DNA from: Stenotrophomonas rhizophila
GTDB taxonomy: Bacteria > Pseudomonadota > Gammaproteobacteria > Xanthomonadales > Xanthomonadaceae
Length of the DNA stretch: 64,000 nt
Direction of reading: 5' to 3'
NCBI RefSeq assembly: GCF_020857975.1
Contig: NZ_JACWUO010000003.1
Span: forward strand, 234,064-298,063
In this document: one piece after another, positions 36,224 to 45,255 of the stretch
Position numbering within the stretch: position 1 is the first letter of the stretch
Layout: each line of letters starts with the position of its first letter
The notes under the pieces: generated by a model
What the model saw: the letters and a program-made list of their open reading frames with translations, nothing else
Database searches by the model: none
What the model was told of the DNA's origin: nothing
Program-made: the position numbers and the translations under genes

Positions 36224-37126
36224 ATGTCGGCACTGGAAAACCTCGGCAACCTGCAGACCTTCGTGCACGTGGCCGACACCCGCAGCTTCGTCGAAACCGG
36301 GCGCCTGCTCGGCGTATCCGCCTCGGCCGCCGGCAAGACCGTCAGCCGCCTGGAGCAGGCGCTGGGCGTGCGCCTGTTCCACCGCAGCACCCGCAGCATC
36401 ACCCTCACCGCCGAGGGCGAGCGTTTCCTGCTGCGCTGCCGGCGCATCCTGGACGAACTGGACGCCGGCCGCACCGAACTGGCCCAGCAGGCAGCCGCCC
36501 CCTGCGGCGTGCTGCGGCTGGGGCTGCCGCTGGTGGGCGACCTGTCGCTGCCGATCCTGTCGGCATTCATGGCCGCCTACCCGGGCATCCGCCTGGAGCT
36601 GGATTTCGACGACCGCCTGGTCGATGTGATCGAGGAAGGCTTCGACGCCGTGCTGCGGGTCGGCGAGCCCACCGATTCGCGGCTCAGCGCGCGCCGGCTC
36701 GGCGTATTCCCCCGCTACCTGGTCGCCGCCCCGGCCTACCTGGCTGCGCGCGGTACCCCGCAGACCCCGCGCGACCTGCTGCAGCACGACTGCCTGCACT
36801 ACCGTTTTCCCAGCAGCGGCAAGCTGGAGCCATGGCCACTGCCGCGCGAACCGGACGCGCCCGCGCTGGAGCTGCCGGTGGCCATGGTCAGCAACACCAT
36901 CGAAGCGCGCATGGCCTTCGCCCTGGATGGGCGCGGCATCGCCTACATTCCCGAGCATTCCGCGCGCCAGGCACTGGCCGACGGGCGCCTGGTGCGGGTG
37001 CTGGCCGAGCAGGTCCACGCCTGCGGCACCTTCCACCTGCTGTGGCCGTCGGGTCGCCACGTGCTGCCCAAGCTGCGGGTGCTGATCGACTTCATCAGCG
37101 CCCGGCTGACCGGCGTGAGCTGCTGA
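36224..37126 (+). CDS. LysR-family transcriptional regulator
   Basis: 300 residues from the ATG at 36224. The N-terminal HTH (NLQTFVHVADTRSFVETGRL, RLEQALGVRLFHRSTRSI) and the effector-binding domain with LELDFDDRLVDVIEEGFDAV are complete. It is divergent from the serine hydrolase/MFS operon with 228 bp between starts and is its likely regulator. A GTG nine bases upstream is a possible alternative start. Confidence 0.92.
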   Translation: MSALENLGNLQTFVHVADTRSFVETGRLLGVSASAAGKTVSRLEQALGVRLFHRSTRSITLTAEGERFLLRCRRILDELDAGRTELAQQAAAPCGVLRLGLPLVGDLSLPILSAFMAAYPGIRLELDFDDRLVDVIEEGFDAVLRVGEPTDSRLSARRLGVFPRYLVAAPAYLAARGTPQTPRDLLQHDCLHYRFPSSGKLEPWPLPREPDAPALELPVAMVSNTIEARMAFALDGRGIAYIPEHSARQALADGRLVRVLAEQVHACGTFHLLWPSGRHVLPKLRVLIDFISARLTGVSC

Positions 37127-37196
37127 ACAGCAGGCATTCATCGCCACCACGGCGGCCGAACCTATACTGGCGTTGCGACAGCCAGTCGCCTGTGTA

Positions 37197-37223
37197 ATGA
37201 GGTATGCCCGCATGCGCCATTGA
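37197..37223 (+). promoter_or_regulatory. Possible leader peptide upstream of the ABC-F gene
   Basis: An eight-codon frame (MRYARMRH, stop) lies 77 bp upstream of the ABC-F start. It is followed by a small hairpin, GCCGTC-GCTT-GACGGC, at about 37230-37245. Ribosome-protection ABC-F genes are often controlled by attenuation at such leaders. The evidence here is position and size only. Confidence 0.3.
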
Positions 37224-37300
37224 TGCTCCGCCGTCGCTTGACGGCCAGTGTTGCTGCCCCCTGCCCGCAGGGAGCCGTCCACGGCATCCATGGAGGTCGC

Positions 37301-38911
37301 ATGACCGCATTTTCCCTCACGCTCGACCGCGTGACCTGCACCCTGCCCGACGGGCGCGTGCTGTTTTCCGATATCAACGCCAGCTTCGACACCACCCCGA
37401 CCGGCGTGGTCGGGCGCAACGGGGTCGGCAAGAGCGTGCTCGCCCATCTGCTGGCCGGGCAGCGCGCGCCGAGCGCCGGGCAGGTCCAGTGCAGCGGCCG
37501 AGTGCACCTGCTCGGCCAGCACAGCGGCGTACTGCCCGGCCGCATCGCCGACCTGGCCGGGGCGGCCCCGGTACTGGATGCGCTGGCCCGGATCGAGGCC
37601 GGCAGCGTCGACCCGGCCGACTTCAGCGCCGTGGGCGAGCGCTGGGACCTGCGCCAGCAGCTGCAGGCGCAGTGGCAGCTGCTCGGCCTGCCACCGCTGG
37701 ACCCGGCACGGCCGGCGGCCACCCTCAGCGGCGGCCAGGCCATGCAGGTGGCGCTGGCCGGCGCGCTGCTGTCCGATGCCGACGCGCTGGTGCTGGATGA
37801 GCCCAGCAACCACCTGGACACCGCCCATCGCCACCGGCTGCTGGATGCCTTGTCGGCCTGGCGCGGCGGCTTGATCGTGATCAGCCACGACCGTGGCCTG
37901 CTGCAGCAGATGCAGCGCATCGTCGAACTGTCGTCGTCGGGCCTGCGCAGCTATGGCGGCAACTACACGCTGTACGCGCAGCAGAAGCAGGAAGAACGCG
38001 CCGCAGCCACCGAGTTGCTGGCCCTGCGCAAGCGCGAACGCCGCCACCAGCAGCAGGCACTGCGCGAGCAGCGCGAGCGCCTGGAGCACCGCCAATCGCG
38101 CGGCCAGCGCGACGCGCGCAGTGCCAACCAGGCGCCGATCCTGCTGGGCGGCATGAAGAATCGCAGCGAGAACAGCAGCGGCCGCTGGCAGGCACAACAG
38201 GCCCAGCGCAGCGCGGAACTGGAGGCGCGGGTCCAGGAGGCCGCCGCCGGCGTCGACGCATCCGCGGCCATCACGCTGTTCAGCCCCAGCCCGGCGCAGC
38301 CCGGGCCGCAGCGCGTGGCCGAGCTGGTCCAGGCCGAACTGCCGTGGGTGCCTGCCCCCTGGCAGCGCATCGACCTGGACCTGCAGCGGGGCCAGCGCAT
38401 CGGCGTGCGCGGCGGCAACGGCAGCGGCAAGTCCACCCTGCTGCGGGTGCTGGCCGGGCAGCTGCCGCCACGGTCCGGGCAGGCGCGGCGGCTGGCCAGC
38501 TGCGCGCGGCTGGATCAATCGCTGGCCGACCTGCCGCCCACCCGCTCCGCGCTGGACCTGCTGCAGCACGCCAACCCCGGCGCCGACCCGGCCACGCTGC
38601 GCACCCGACTGGCCCTGCTCGGGCTGGACGCCGAACGCAGCCTGCGGCCGCTGGCCACGCTCAGTGGCGGCGAACGCCTGAAGGCTGCATTGGCGGCGCT
38701 GCTGTATGCGCAATCGCCGCCGCAACTGCTGCTGCTCGACGAGCCCGGCAACCACCTCGACCTGCCCTCGCTGGCCGCGCTGGAACAGATGCTCAACCAG
38801 TACACCGGCACGCTGGTGGCGGTCTCCCACGACCAGGCCCTGCTCGATGCGCTGGGGCTGACCCACGACCTGCAGGCCACCAGCACCGGCTGGGAGCTGC
38901 GTGCGGTGTGA
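37301..38911 (+). CDS. ABC-F family ATPase
   Basis: 536 residues from the ATG at 37301, with TGGAGG seven bases before. Two ABC domains are complete: Walker A GRNGVGKS (38-45) with LSGGQA and VLDEPSNHLD, and GGNGSGKST (about 370) with LSGGERL and LLDEPGNHLD. The linker is long and highly charged (RKRERRHQQQALREQRERLE). There are no membrane helices, so this is a ribosome-associated ABC-F protein, not a transporter. The branch (translation factor or antibiotic resistance) cannot be told from the sequence alone. Confidence 0.92.
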   Translation: MTAFSLTLDRVTCTLPDGRVLFSDINASFDTTPTGVVGRNGVGKSVLAHLLAGQRAPSAGQVQCSGRVHLLGQHSGVLPGRIADLAGAAPVLDALARIEAGSVDPADFSAVGERWDLRQQLQAQWQLLGLPPLDPARPAATLSGGQAMQVALAGALLSDADALVLDEPSNHLDTAHRHRLLDALSAWRGGLIVISHDRGLLQQMQRIVELSSSGLRSYGGNYTLYAQQKQEERAAATELLALRKRERRHQQQALREQRERLEHRQSRGQRDARSANQAPILLGGMKNRSENSSGRWQAQQAQRSAELEARVQEAAAGVDASAAITLFSPSPAQPGPQRVAELVQAELPWVPAPWQRIDLDLQRGQRIGVRGGNGSGKSTLLRVLAGQLPPRSGQARRLASCARLDQSLADLPPTRSALDLLQHANPGADPATLRTRLALLGLDAERSLRPLATLSGGERLKAALAALLYAQSPPQLLLLDEPGNHLDLPSLAALEQMLNQYTGTLVAVSHDQALLDALGLTHDLQATSTGWELRAV

Positions 38912-39134
38912 GCGCACCGCACCGGCATCGCGGCCCGGCATCGCGCGTGGGGATGCCGCGGCTGCGTGCACGCAGTGATCATGGCGCGGCCGATGTTCAA
39001 TGCTTGCTATCGCCTTGAAAGTCGCAATTGAAATCACGCGTTAGCGCACCGCAGATTCTTGCCAGACGGCACAGTTCCAGAGCCAAGATCGGCGCACATT
39101 TACTCCTCTGCCACGGCGCAACCTGGAGACTTCG

Positions 39135-39845
39135 ATGCGCACACTGATACTGATGATGTTGGCTATACTTCCACTGCTAGCCCATGCCGGCGGTGAACTC
39201 CCTACGCAGGATCGGGTCGTGTTCGAGGATGGACAACGCGTGGTCCTGCGCAGCAGCCTTTGGCCGGATTTTGAAGGGGGCTGGATCAGGACCGAGCAGA
39301 AGCTGACCGTCAACCCCGAAGGTAGCTGGGTCTACCGCTATGACACGCAACTTCCGGAGACCCAGAAGTATCACCAGCTGTACTGCAGCCAGTTTGGCGC
39401 ACAGTTCCAGCCCATGACCAAAGGCGAAAGCCACCTATCTGACGGCAGCGCAGGATGGGCCTGTGTCGACGAAATGGAATTTCCCTCCGGTGATGAAAAT
39501 GCGCCACATAACCCACGATCCTCGGCATCTCCTGCGGCGATTGACTACGTATATGCCACAGCTCCTAGCGGAACTGCTCAAGTGGGTGTCAATTTCTTCT
39601 CGTATGGAAGCGCAAGGTACGAAAGCTCACAAAGTGGTTCGCGCAGCGCAACTGTCCATGTGGACAACGGACGTTGCCGGAACTTCGTTTCCGACTACTT
39701 TTCCAGTCCATTCATTGGAGACATCAGACTGGGGGTCAGCTGTATCGTCCAACAGCCACGCCTTGTCAGCACTGGTATGGATGTCTGCATTCCGAAGCCC
39801 TGCGGTCCTGCCAGCGGGACGATATCGGTCTTGCAACGGGATTGA
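39135..39845 (+). CDS. Secreted hypothetical protein, paralog A
   Basis: 236 residues. The signal peptide (MRTLILMMLAILPLLAHAGG) is cleaved after AHA. Six Cys in the mature protein suggest disulfides. A paralog lies at 43661: shared segments include RIEQKLTIN/RTEQKLTVN, AIDYVYA, GTAQVGV, ARYESSQ and CIPKPCG/CIPKLCG. Both genes have GGAGACTTC just before the ATG. Codon use is less GC-biased than in neighbours, a sign of later acquisition. I know no family or function. Confidence 0.8.
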   Translation: MRTLILMMLAILPLLAHAGGELPTQDRVVFEDGQRVVLRSSLWPDFEGGWIRTEQKLTVNPEGSWVYRYDTQLPETQKYHQLYCSQFGAQFQPMTKGESHLSDGSAGWACVDEMEFPSGDENAPHNPRSSASPAAIDYVYATAPSGTAQVGVNFFSYGSARYESSQSGSRSATVHVDNGRCRNFVSDYFSSPFIGDIRLGVSCIVQQPRLVSTGMDVCIPKPCGPASGTISVLQRD

Positions 39846-40013
39846 ATACGGTCTCTCCAGAGCAACTGGATGAGTCAGTTCCCATGCCGCTGCGTGGGAC
39901 TGGGCGTGACACTACCTTGCGCACACTTCCCGTCCGCCAGCCCGATCGGCGGCATCGACAACTACTGCATTGTCCTCGGCTTCCAAATTGCGCAGCCGCA
40001 ACGTCCGTGCGGA

Positions 40014-41351
40014 TTACGCCGCCCCGCGCGACCACGCCGGAAACACATCGGGCAGCAGTTGCCACAGCATCGGCCCGGCGCGCAGTTCCACATCGGTCAA
40101 CAGGCAGGCATCGAAGGCCGCACGTACCACGCGCTCATCCATCTCGATCCCGATCACCGCCAGCTCCTGGCGGCGGTCGCCCCACCACGGGTGCCACATC
40201 CGCCGCATCGCCTGGTACTCGCCGGCATCCCCGACATCGGCCGCGTCCGGCATCGGCGCGGTCCAGCACGCCGCCTGCCGGCGCACCCAGCCCACGTCGG
40301 TATAGGGCACCTGTGGGGGCGGCAGCAGCGGCACGCTGTCTTCCAGCCCGGCGTCCACCCGCGCGCGGGCGGCGTACCAAAAGCCGGCCGCCTGGGTGTG
40401 GGTGGCCGCGCCCACGCTGGACAGCTCGCCCACCCAGTCCATGCGGTTGGCCAGCCAGAAGAAGCCCTTGCTGCGGATCACCGCGCCCAAGCCGTGCTCC
40501 AGCAGGCGCGCCAGCCGCTGCGGATGGAATGGCCGGCGCGACCGGTAGACGAAACTGGTGATGCCGTACTGCTCGGTTTCCGGGCTGTGCTCGCCGCGCA
40601 GCGCCTGCATCCAGCCCGGGGCCAGCTGCGCCTTGATGAAATCGAAGCGGTGCGTGTCCAGCAGTTCGTGCAACGGCACATCACCGTGCCGGGACAACAC
40701 CAGCCGCGCATCGCGGTTGATCGCACGCAACACCGCCAGGGTCGACTGCAGATGATCATCGTCGACCAGGTCGCATTTGCTGACCACGATGACATTGGCG
40801 AACTCGATCTGCTCGGCCAGCAGGTTGACCACCGCCCGTACATCGTCCTCGCCGGCCTGCTGGCCGCGGTCGGCCAGGCGCTCGGTGGAACTGAAGTCGT
40901 GCAGGAACTGCTGCCCATCCACCACGGTCACCAGGGTATCCAGGCGGGCGATGTCGTTGAGGCAGAAGCCATCGGCGTCGCGTACCTGGAAGGTCGCCGC
41001 CACCGGCAACGGCTCGGCGATCCCGGTCGATTCGATCAGCAGGTAGTCGTAGCGGCCTTCGCTGGCCAGGCGCTTGACCTCCTGCAACAGGTCATCGCGC
41101 AGGGTGCAGCAGATGCAGCCATTGCTGAACTCCACCAGGGTTTCCTCGGTCCGGCTCAACGCCGCGCCACCGTCGCGCACCAACTGCGCATCGACGTTGA
41201 CCTCACTCATGTCGTTGACGATCACCGCCACCCGCCGGCCTTCGCGGTTGCGCAGCAGCTGGTTGAGCAGGGTGGTCTTGCCGGCGCCCAGGAAGCCGGA
41301 CAACACGGTGACCGGCAGACGGGCATCAAGAGGAACGGGGGAGACAATCAT
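40014..41351 (-). CDS. zigA: COG0523 GTPase, ZigA-like zinc metallochaperone
   Basis: 445 residues. Walker [10 protein letters not shown] (19-27), the zinc-binding CxCC in [12 protein letters not shown] (Cys79, 81, 82), ESTGIAEP and SKCDLVD (G4-like) define the G3E family. The C-terminal CobW_C domain continues to the end. The Zur box 28 bp upstream says it is made when zinc is short, as for ZigA/YeiR metallochaperones that pass zinc to client proteins. It is divergent from a MerC gene that shares the box. The gene name rests on that regulation and on length. Confidence 0.9.
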   Translation of the reverse strand: MIVSPVPLDARLPVTVLSGFLGAGKTTLLNQLLRNREGRRVAVIVNDMSEVNVDAQLVRDGGAALSRTEETLVEFSNGCICCTLRDDLLQEVKRLASEGRYDYLLIESTGIAEPLPVAATFQVRDADGFCLNDIARLDTLVTVVDGQQFLHDFSSTERLADRGQQAGEDDVRAVVNLLAEQIEFANVIVVSKCDLVDDDHLQSTLAVLRAINRDARLVLSRHGDVPLHELLDTHRFDFIKAQLAPGWMQALRGEHSPETEQYGITSFVYRSRRPFHPQRLARLLEHGLGAVIRSKGFFWLANRMDWVGELSSVGAATHTQAAGFWYAARARVDAGLEDSVPLLPPPQVPYTDVGWVRRQAACWTAPMPDAADVGDAGEYQAMRRMWHPWWGDRRQELAVIGIEMDERVVRAAFDACLLTDVELRAGPMLWQLLPDVFPAWSRGAA

Positions 41352-41379
41352 GGCGGAGCTAGGCTCGGGCTGGAATCAA

Positions 41380-41396
41380 ATGTTACTATATAACAT
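41380..41396. promoter_or_regulatory. Zur box shared by divergent genes
   Basis: ATGTTACTATATAACAT is a near-perfect inverted repeat, matching the proteobacterial Zur consensus (GTTATA-N-TATAAC type). It lies 28 bp upstream of the zigA-like ATG and 23 bp upstream of the preferred merC-like ATG, and contains TATAAC suited to a -10 for the rightward gene. Zinc-bound Zur should repress both genes. Confidence 0.88.
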
Positions 41397-41419
41397 TACT
41401 GATGCGAGACACCCCCTCC

Positions 41420-41791
41420 ATGAAACGCTCCTCCAACCTGCTCGATGCCGGCGCCATCACCCTGTCCAGCCTGTGCCTGCTGCACTGCCTGGCCCTGCCG
41501 CTACTGGCGGCCGCATTGCCGCTGCTGGGTACCTGGGCCGAAGCCGAATGGGTGCATGCGCTGGTCGTCGCCATCGCCGCGCCGGTGACCGGTTTCGCCC
41601 TGTGGCGCGCACACCGGCAGCACCGCTTGCCCGCCCTGGCCATGGCCAGCGCCGCGGCGGGCCTGGGCCTGCTGCTGGGCGGTGCACTGGGCTGGCCCAG
41701 CCACGCCAGCGAGACCCCGATGACGGTAGCCGGCAGCCTGCTGCTGGCCGCCACCCACGTATGGAATGCCTGGCGCCGGCACCGGCATTGA
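41420..41791 (+). CDS. MerC-domain membrane protein
   Basis: 123 residues from the ATG at 41420. The frame also opens at 41402, but that ATG is five bases from the Zur box and would leave almost no leader. Four TM helices are predicted. LCLLHCLALPLL carries the conserved Cys pair of MerC proteins (a Hg(II) or other soft-metal uptake family), and HVWNAWRRHRH ends the protein. Its place under Zur suggests a role in zinc supply, but no transport data support that. Confidence 0.85.
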   Translation: MKRSSNLLDAGAITLSSLCLLHCLALPLLAAALPLLGTWAEAEWVHALVVAIAAPVTGFALWRAHRQHRLPALAMASAAAGLGLLLGGALGWPSHASETPMTVAGSLLLAATHVWNAWRRHRH

Positions 41792-41846
41792 AGGCGCCGG
41801 CGTCGGCGCACGCCCGCTTCGCCCGGCGGCCCCCCGGGGCGGCTCG

Positions 41847-42122
41847 CTAGCGCCCGTAGGCGCGCAGCAGCTTGACCAGCACCTGGGCCTGCGCAGCGCG
41901 CTCGGCGGGATCCTCCGCGTCCACCACATGCTCCTGCAGGTGTTCATCCAGCAGGGCCATCAACAGCCCGTGGGCCGCGCCCCGTACCGCTGACGCCTGC
42001 ATCAGCACGTTGGTGCAGTCGGCCTCGGTCGACTGCAGCGCCGATTCCAGCGCGGCGACCTGGCCGGCCATGCGCCGGACCCGGGCCAGCAGGGCATTGC
42101 GGTGGTGGTGGATGTGCGACAT
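41847..42122 (-). CDS. dmeR: CsoR/RcnR-family metal-responsive repressor
   Basis: 91 residues. HHHRNALLARVRRMAGQVAAL, a Cys in ADCTNVL near residue 36 and the C-terminal HLQEHVVD supply the typical metal ligands. The His-rich N-terminus (MSHIHHH) is that of RcnR/DmeR sensors of Ni(II) and Co(II). It is divergent from the CDF exporter gene over a palindromic operator with a G-tract. The symbol is by function and context. Confidence 0.88.
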   Translation of the reverse strand: MSHIHHHRNALLARVRRMAGQVAALESALQSTEADCTNVLMQASAVRGAAHGLLMALLDEHLQEHVVDAEDPAERAAQAQVLVKLLRAYGR

Positions 42123-42133
42123 GGGGCCGGAGC

Positions 42134-42154
42134 ATATACCCTATGGGGGTATAT
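42134..42154. promoter_or_regulatory. Operator of the RcnR/DmeR-like repressor
   Basis: The core ATACCCTATGGGGGTAT is flanked by a further AT on each side, giving an inverted repeat with a run of five G. G-tracts flanked by inverted ATAC/GTAT are the known binding feature of CsoR/RcnR repressors. It lies 11 bp from the repressor ATG and 31 bp from the exporter ATG and so should control both. Confidence 0.82.
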
Positions 42155-42185
42155 TCCCATCCTCCTGTCGACCCCTGCCACCGCC

Positions 42186-43193
42186 ATGTCCCTGACCGCC
42201 ACCGCTGACGCCCGCCGCCACAGCCACCGCTTCGACGACGGCAACCCGCTGGCCGAGCGCCGCACCCGCCATGCCCTGTACCTGACCGCGGCGATGATGG
42301 TGGTCGAGATCATCGGGGGCTGGTGGTACAACTCGATGGCGGTACTCGCCGACGGTTGGCACATGAGTTCCCACGCGCTTGCCCTGGGTCTGGCAGTGTT
42401 CGCCTACGCCTGCGCACGCCGCTATGCGCATGACCGGCGCTTCGCGTTCGGCACCTGGAAGATCGAGATTCTCGGCGGCTACACCAGCGCCATCGCCCTG
42501 CTGGGCGTGGCCCTGCTGATGGCCGTGCAATCGGCCGAGCGGTTGTTCGTCCCCAGCGCCATCCACTACAACCAGGCCATTGCGATCGCGGTGGTGGGCC
42601 TGGCGGTCAACCTGCTGTGCGCCTGGTGGCTGCGCGACGACCACGGTCATGGTCATGGTCATGGTCATGGTCATGGTCATGGTCACCACCATCATGCGCA
42701 CGCGCATCCGCCGGGGCACACCCATGACCACGACCACGGTGCGGCGGGCCATGCCGGCCACGACCTCAACCTGCGCTCGGCCTATATGCACGTCCTCGCC
42801 GATGCCGCCACCTCGGTGCTCGCCATTGCCGCCCTGATTGGCGGCAAGCTCTGGGGCGCGGCATGGCTGGACCCGGTGATGGGCCTGGTCGGCGCGGTGC
42901 TGGTTACGGTCTGGGCGATCGGCCTGCTGCGGGATACCAGCCGGGTGCTGCTGGACGCGCAGATGGATGCCCCGGTAGTAGCCGAGGTCCGCGAAGTAAT
43001 CGAACAAGGCCCGTGGCCCGCCCAACTGGCCGACCTGCACGTCTGGCAGGTCGGGCGCGGCAAGTACGCGGTCATCGCCAGCATCGTCACCGACGCTGCG
43101 CTCAACGCGGACCACATCCGCCAGGCCTTGGCCGTGCACGAAGAACTGGTGCATGTCACGGTGGAAGTGCATCAGGTCGGCGCGCCGGCCTGA
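42186..43193 (+). CDS. dmeF: Cation diffusion facilitator, DmeF-type Co/Ni exporter
   Basis: 335 residues from the ATG at 42186. Six TM helices are predicted. TM2 carries LADGWHMSSHALAL, the HxxxH variant of the cation site found in DmeF proteins, and TM5 has HVLADAATSVLAI (HxxxD). The loop between TM4 and TM5 is His-rich over about 40 residues and partly encoded by a hexanucleotide repeat. The C-terminal cytoplasmic domain is complete (VRQALAVHEELVHVTVEVH-like end). It exports cobalt or nickel into the periplasm, with a DmeR-like repressor divergent to it. Confidence 0.9.
   Translation: MSLTATADARRHSHRFDDGNPLAERRTRHALYLTAAMMVVEIIGGWWYNSMAVLADGWHMSSHALALGLAVFAYACARRYAHDRRFAFGTWKIEILGGYTSAIALLGVALLMAVQSAERLFVPSAIHYNQAIAIAVVGLAVNLLCAWWLRDDHGHGHGHGHGHGHGHHHHAHAHPPGHTHDHDHGAAGHAGHDLNLRSAYMHVLADAATSVLAIAALIGGKLWGAAWLDPVMGLVGAVLVTVWAIGLLRDTSRVLLDAQMDAPVVAEVREVIEQGPWPAQLADLHVWQVGRGKYAVIASIVTDAALNADHIRQALAVHEELVHVTVEVHQVGAPA
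42645..42680 (+). repeat. In-frame hexanucleotide repeat (GGTCAT)6
   Basis: Six perfect GGTCAT units followed by a GGTCAC. They encode Gly-His dipeptides of the metal-binding loop of the CDF exporter. Because the unit is two codons, slippage would change loop length without a frameshift. Confidence 0.95.
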
Positions 43194-43660
43194 GCAGCGC
43201 GGCAGACATGCCGATCAGCGCCGAGGCCCCCAGCCCCGCGGCAGGAGCCGCCGATCGCCGCTATTGGTCGTCGTCGCTGCCGCACAACGGTCATCGCGCC
43301 CAGCGGAATGCCGAGAAAGCTGCACGGGCCAGGCAATGGCCAGCGTGCTGGCTGCGCGCGATCGGCATGCGCTGCCGTGCTCCTTCGATCCCGTAAGCGA
43401 AAGCTGCCCAGCCCGCATGGTTAACGTCCTGTCGCCACCCGGTTGCTTCGTCACTGCCCGGCAGCGGCCGCTGGTGTGTTGGCACAACAACCATGACCAG
43501 GCGGAGTGCGCGACGGCACTTCATTCACGCAGACTGGCAGCACACAAAATCCGATTGAAAAAATCTGCGTATGCAAGTACGGATTTTGATGGACGGCACA
43601 TCCTCAGGCAAAGCGGAGGATCACGCTATGGCTCCCTTGCACTGAAAACAGGAGACTTCC
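43194..43660. other. 467-bp region without an intact gene
   Basis: Between the CDF exporter and paralog B. The minus strand shows membrane-like fragments (such as SALIGMSAAL near 43200 and FLGIPLGAM near 43310) that do not form one frame, perhaps a decayed transporter gene. From about 43500 to 43660 the base composition turns AT-richer and looks like the promoter region of paralog B, with a ribosome site AGGAGACTTCC. Confidence 0.4.
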
Positions 43661-44356
43661 ATGCGCCATGCATTGCTACTGTTGGCGGTACTGCCCTTGC
43701 GCGGCACTGCCAGTGAACAACTGCCGCTGGGTGACAGCGTTATGTTCGATGCGACAGGTGGCCGCATCGTGCTCAGACGCATCGATTGGCCCGACGTTGA
43801 CGGTAGCCTGGCCCGTATCGAGCAGAAATTGACGATCAATAAGGATGGCAATCTGCGCTACGATTTTGATACCCAGTCCCCTGCCACGCAGGACTTTCAT
43901 CGCCGTCTTTGCAAGAAAAAGGGGCTGGATCCCGCCACCGGAGGGGAGACAATCCTGATCGGCACCACCGCCGCGTGGCACTGCAACAGCACAGGACCAC
44001 TGCCGGACAGTGCCGGCGATCCTTCCCCGGCCCCCGCTCGCGGCACTGCAGATCGCGCTATCGACTACGTCTATGCGAACGCTCCGAATGGAACCGCTCA
44101 AGTCGGTGTGAGCTTCTATGCCAGGGGCAATGCCCGTTACGAGAGTTCCCAAGCCGGATCGATCCAGGCAAGCCTGCAACTTCATGACAACAGGTGTAGC
44201 ACCTATTTTTCTCAGTACTACCCGTATCCGTTCTCCGGCAATCACAATGCTGAAGTAGCCTGCTTGATTCAGGAGCCAGGTCTTGTAATCACCCGAATGG
44301 AAGGTTGCATCCCGAAGTTGTGCGGCTATGACAGCGGTACCGTTGCGGTCAGGTGA
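43661..44356 (+). CDS. Secreted hypothetical protein, paralog B
   Basis: 231 residues. A short signal peptide (MRHALLLLAVLPLRGTAS) leads into a mature protein with the same order of motifs as paralog A at 39135: RIEQKLTINKDGNLRYDFDT, RAIDYVYA, GTAQVGVSFYARGNARYESS and CIPKLCG near the end. Cys positions match, so the two share a fold. It has weaker GC bias than neighbouring genes. I recognise no function. The two copies flank the Zur/Dme metal block. Confidence 0.8.
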   Translation: MRHALLLLAVLPLRGTASEQLPLGDSVMFDATGGRIVLRRIDWPDVDGSLARIEQKLTINKDGNLRYDFDTQSPATQDFHRRLCKKKGLDPATGGETILIGTTAAWHCNSTGPLPDSAGDPSPAPARGTADRAIDYVYANAPNGTAQVGVSFYARGNARYESSQAGSIQASLQLHDNRCSTYFSQYYPYPFSGNHNAEVACLIQEPGLVITRMEGCIPKLCGYDSGTVAVR

Positions 44357-44428
44357 TGCGACGGCCTCTACACCGGGCGCTACGCCGGCATGTCTACACT
44401 ACCGCCATGCCCGCCCAGGAGTGCTGCC

Positions 44429-44848
44429 ATGCGCCCGATCCTCTGCCTGCTGCTGTGCGCTCCGCTGCTGACCGCCTGCAGCAATCAGGACAGCGGCGTC
44501 GGGGTGTTCTCCTCCGATCCCATGCTGGGCTGCTATGCCACCCACGCGCGCAAACCGGCGGAGTTCCGCATCGAACAGCAGCAGGGCCGGTACCTTGTGT
44601 CGTTCAACCGCGATGAGCAGTGGCAGCGCGACCCCACCGCGTTGCAGGTATCCACCCGTGCCGATATCGCCCGCTTCTTCAAGGACGATGCCGACCAGAT
44701 CGACAAGGCATTGGTGCACCCCAACGGTGGCTTCGGGATCTTCCACTTCAACGCCGGTGCCACCCTCAAGGGCAAGGCCAAGGACAGCGATTACATGGCG
44801 CTGGTGCTGATCGGCGCCGGCCCGGTGTTCAAGGTCCGCTGCCCCTGA
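44429..44848 (+). CDS. Hypothetical lipoprotein
   Basis: 139 residues from the ATG at 44429. MRPILCLLLCAPLLTACSNQ has a lipobox LTAC (Cys17). The mature part (LGCYATHARKPAEFRIEQQQ, then YMALVLIGAGPVFKVRC) resembles a small beta-barrel-like domain with one more Cys pair. There is no named family. It lies 72 bp after paralog B and may be transcribed from its own promoter. Confidence 0.75.
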   Translation: MRPILCLLLCAPLLTACSNQDSGVGVFSSDPMLGCYATHARKPAEFRIEQQQGRYLVSFNRDEQWQRDPTALQVSTRADIARFFKDDADQIDKALVHPNGGFGIFHFNAGATLKGKAKDSDYMALVLIGAGPVFKVRCP

Positions 44849-45255
44849 CCGCCACTGCAGCGGGCACCACCACCGCAGCGGCGAGCCTCGGATGTGCAGT
44901 TGCGGCGGCGGCAGCCGGGGCGGCAGATGCCGCCGCCGCTGCGCACCCGCAGCGCGCTGCAGATGAGCCGCACGCCGGCCGTGTCCTGATCCCCATGCCC
45001 GGCCCCATCCAGGCTTCGCGCTGGCGGCTGGCTGGCCGCGCTGCCAGGGTGACGTGTCGCTCCGCACGCCCTCACCGGCACGGCAGCCTACGGCTACCGG
45101 CATCCCCGTGGTGATTTCCGCTCCGGTAGGTTCATCGCCTCGCCGCCGCATCCCCCGCGCTTCTCCAAGCGCGCCCGGCCGCGCCCTGCCACGCAACGCA
45201 AGCGCACAGCGCCCCACCCGCAGGCGCGTGCATGACGGCAACCGGCGACCGTACT
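44849..45255. other. 407-bp region without an intact gene; one strong hairpin
   Basis: The 3' region of the lipoprotein and the 3' side of the RAYT. At 44900-44943, GCGGCGGCGGCA pairs with TGCCGCCGCCGC, a long GC-rich hairpin. RAYT genes are normally flanked by such palindromes; this one lacks the GTAG head. No supported coding frame is visible. Confidence 0.45.

Noticed and set aside
39846..40013. Continuation of paralog A in another frame
   Set aside because: The frame past the stop is Arg/Pro-rich and runs antisense to the GTPase gene.
43215..43490. Minus-strand frame upstream of paralog B
   Set aside because: It has no protein-like pattern. Membrane-like fragments in other phases suggest decayed sequence rather than this frame.
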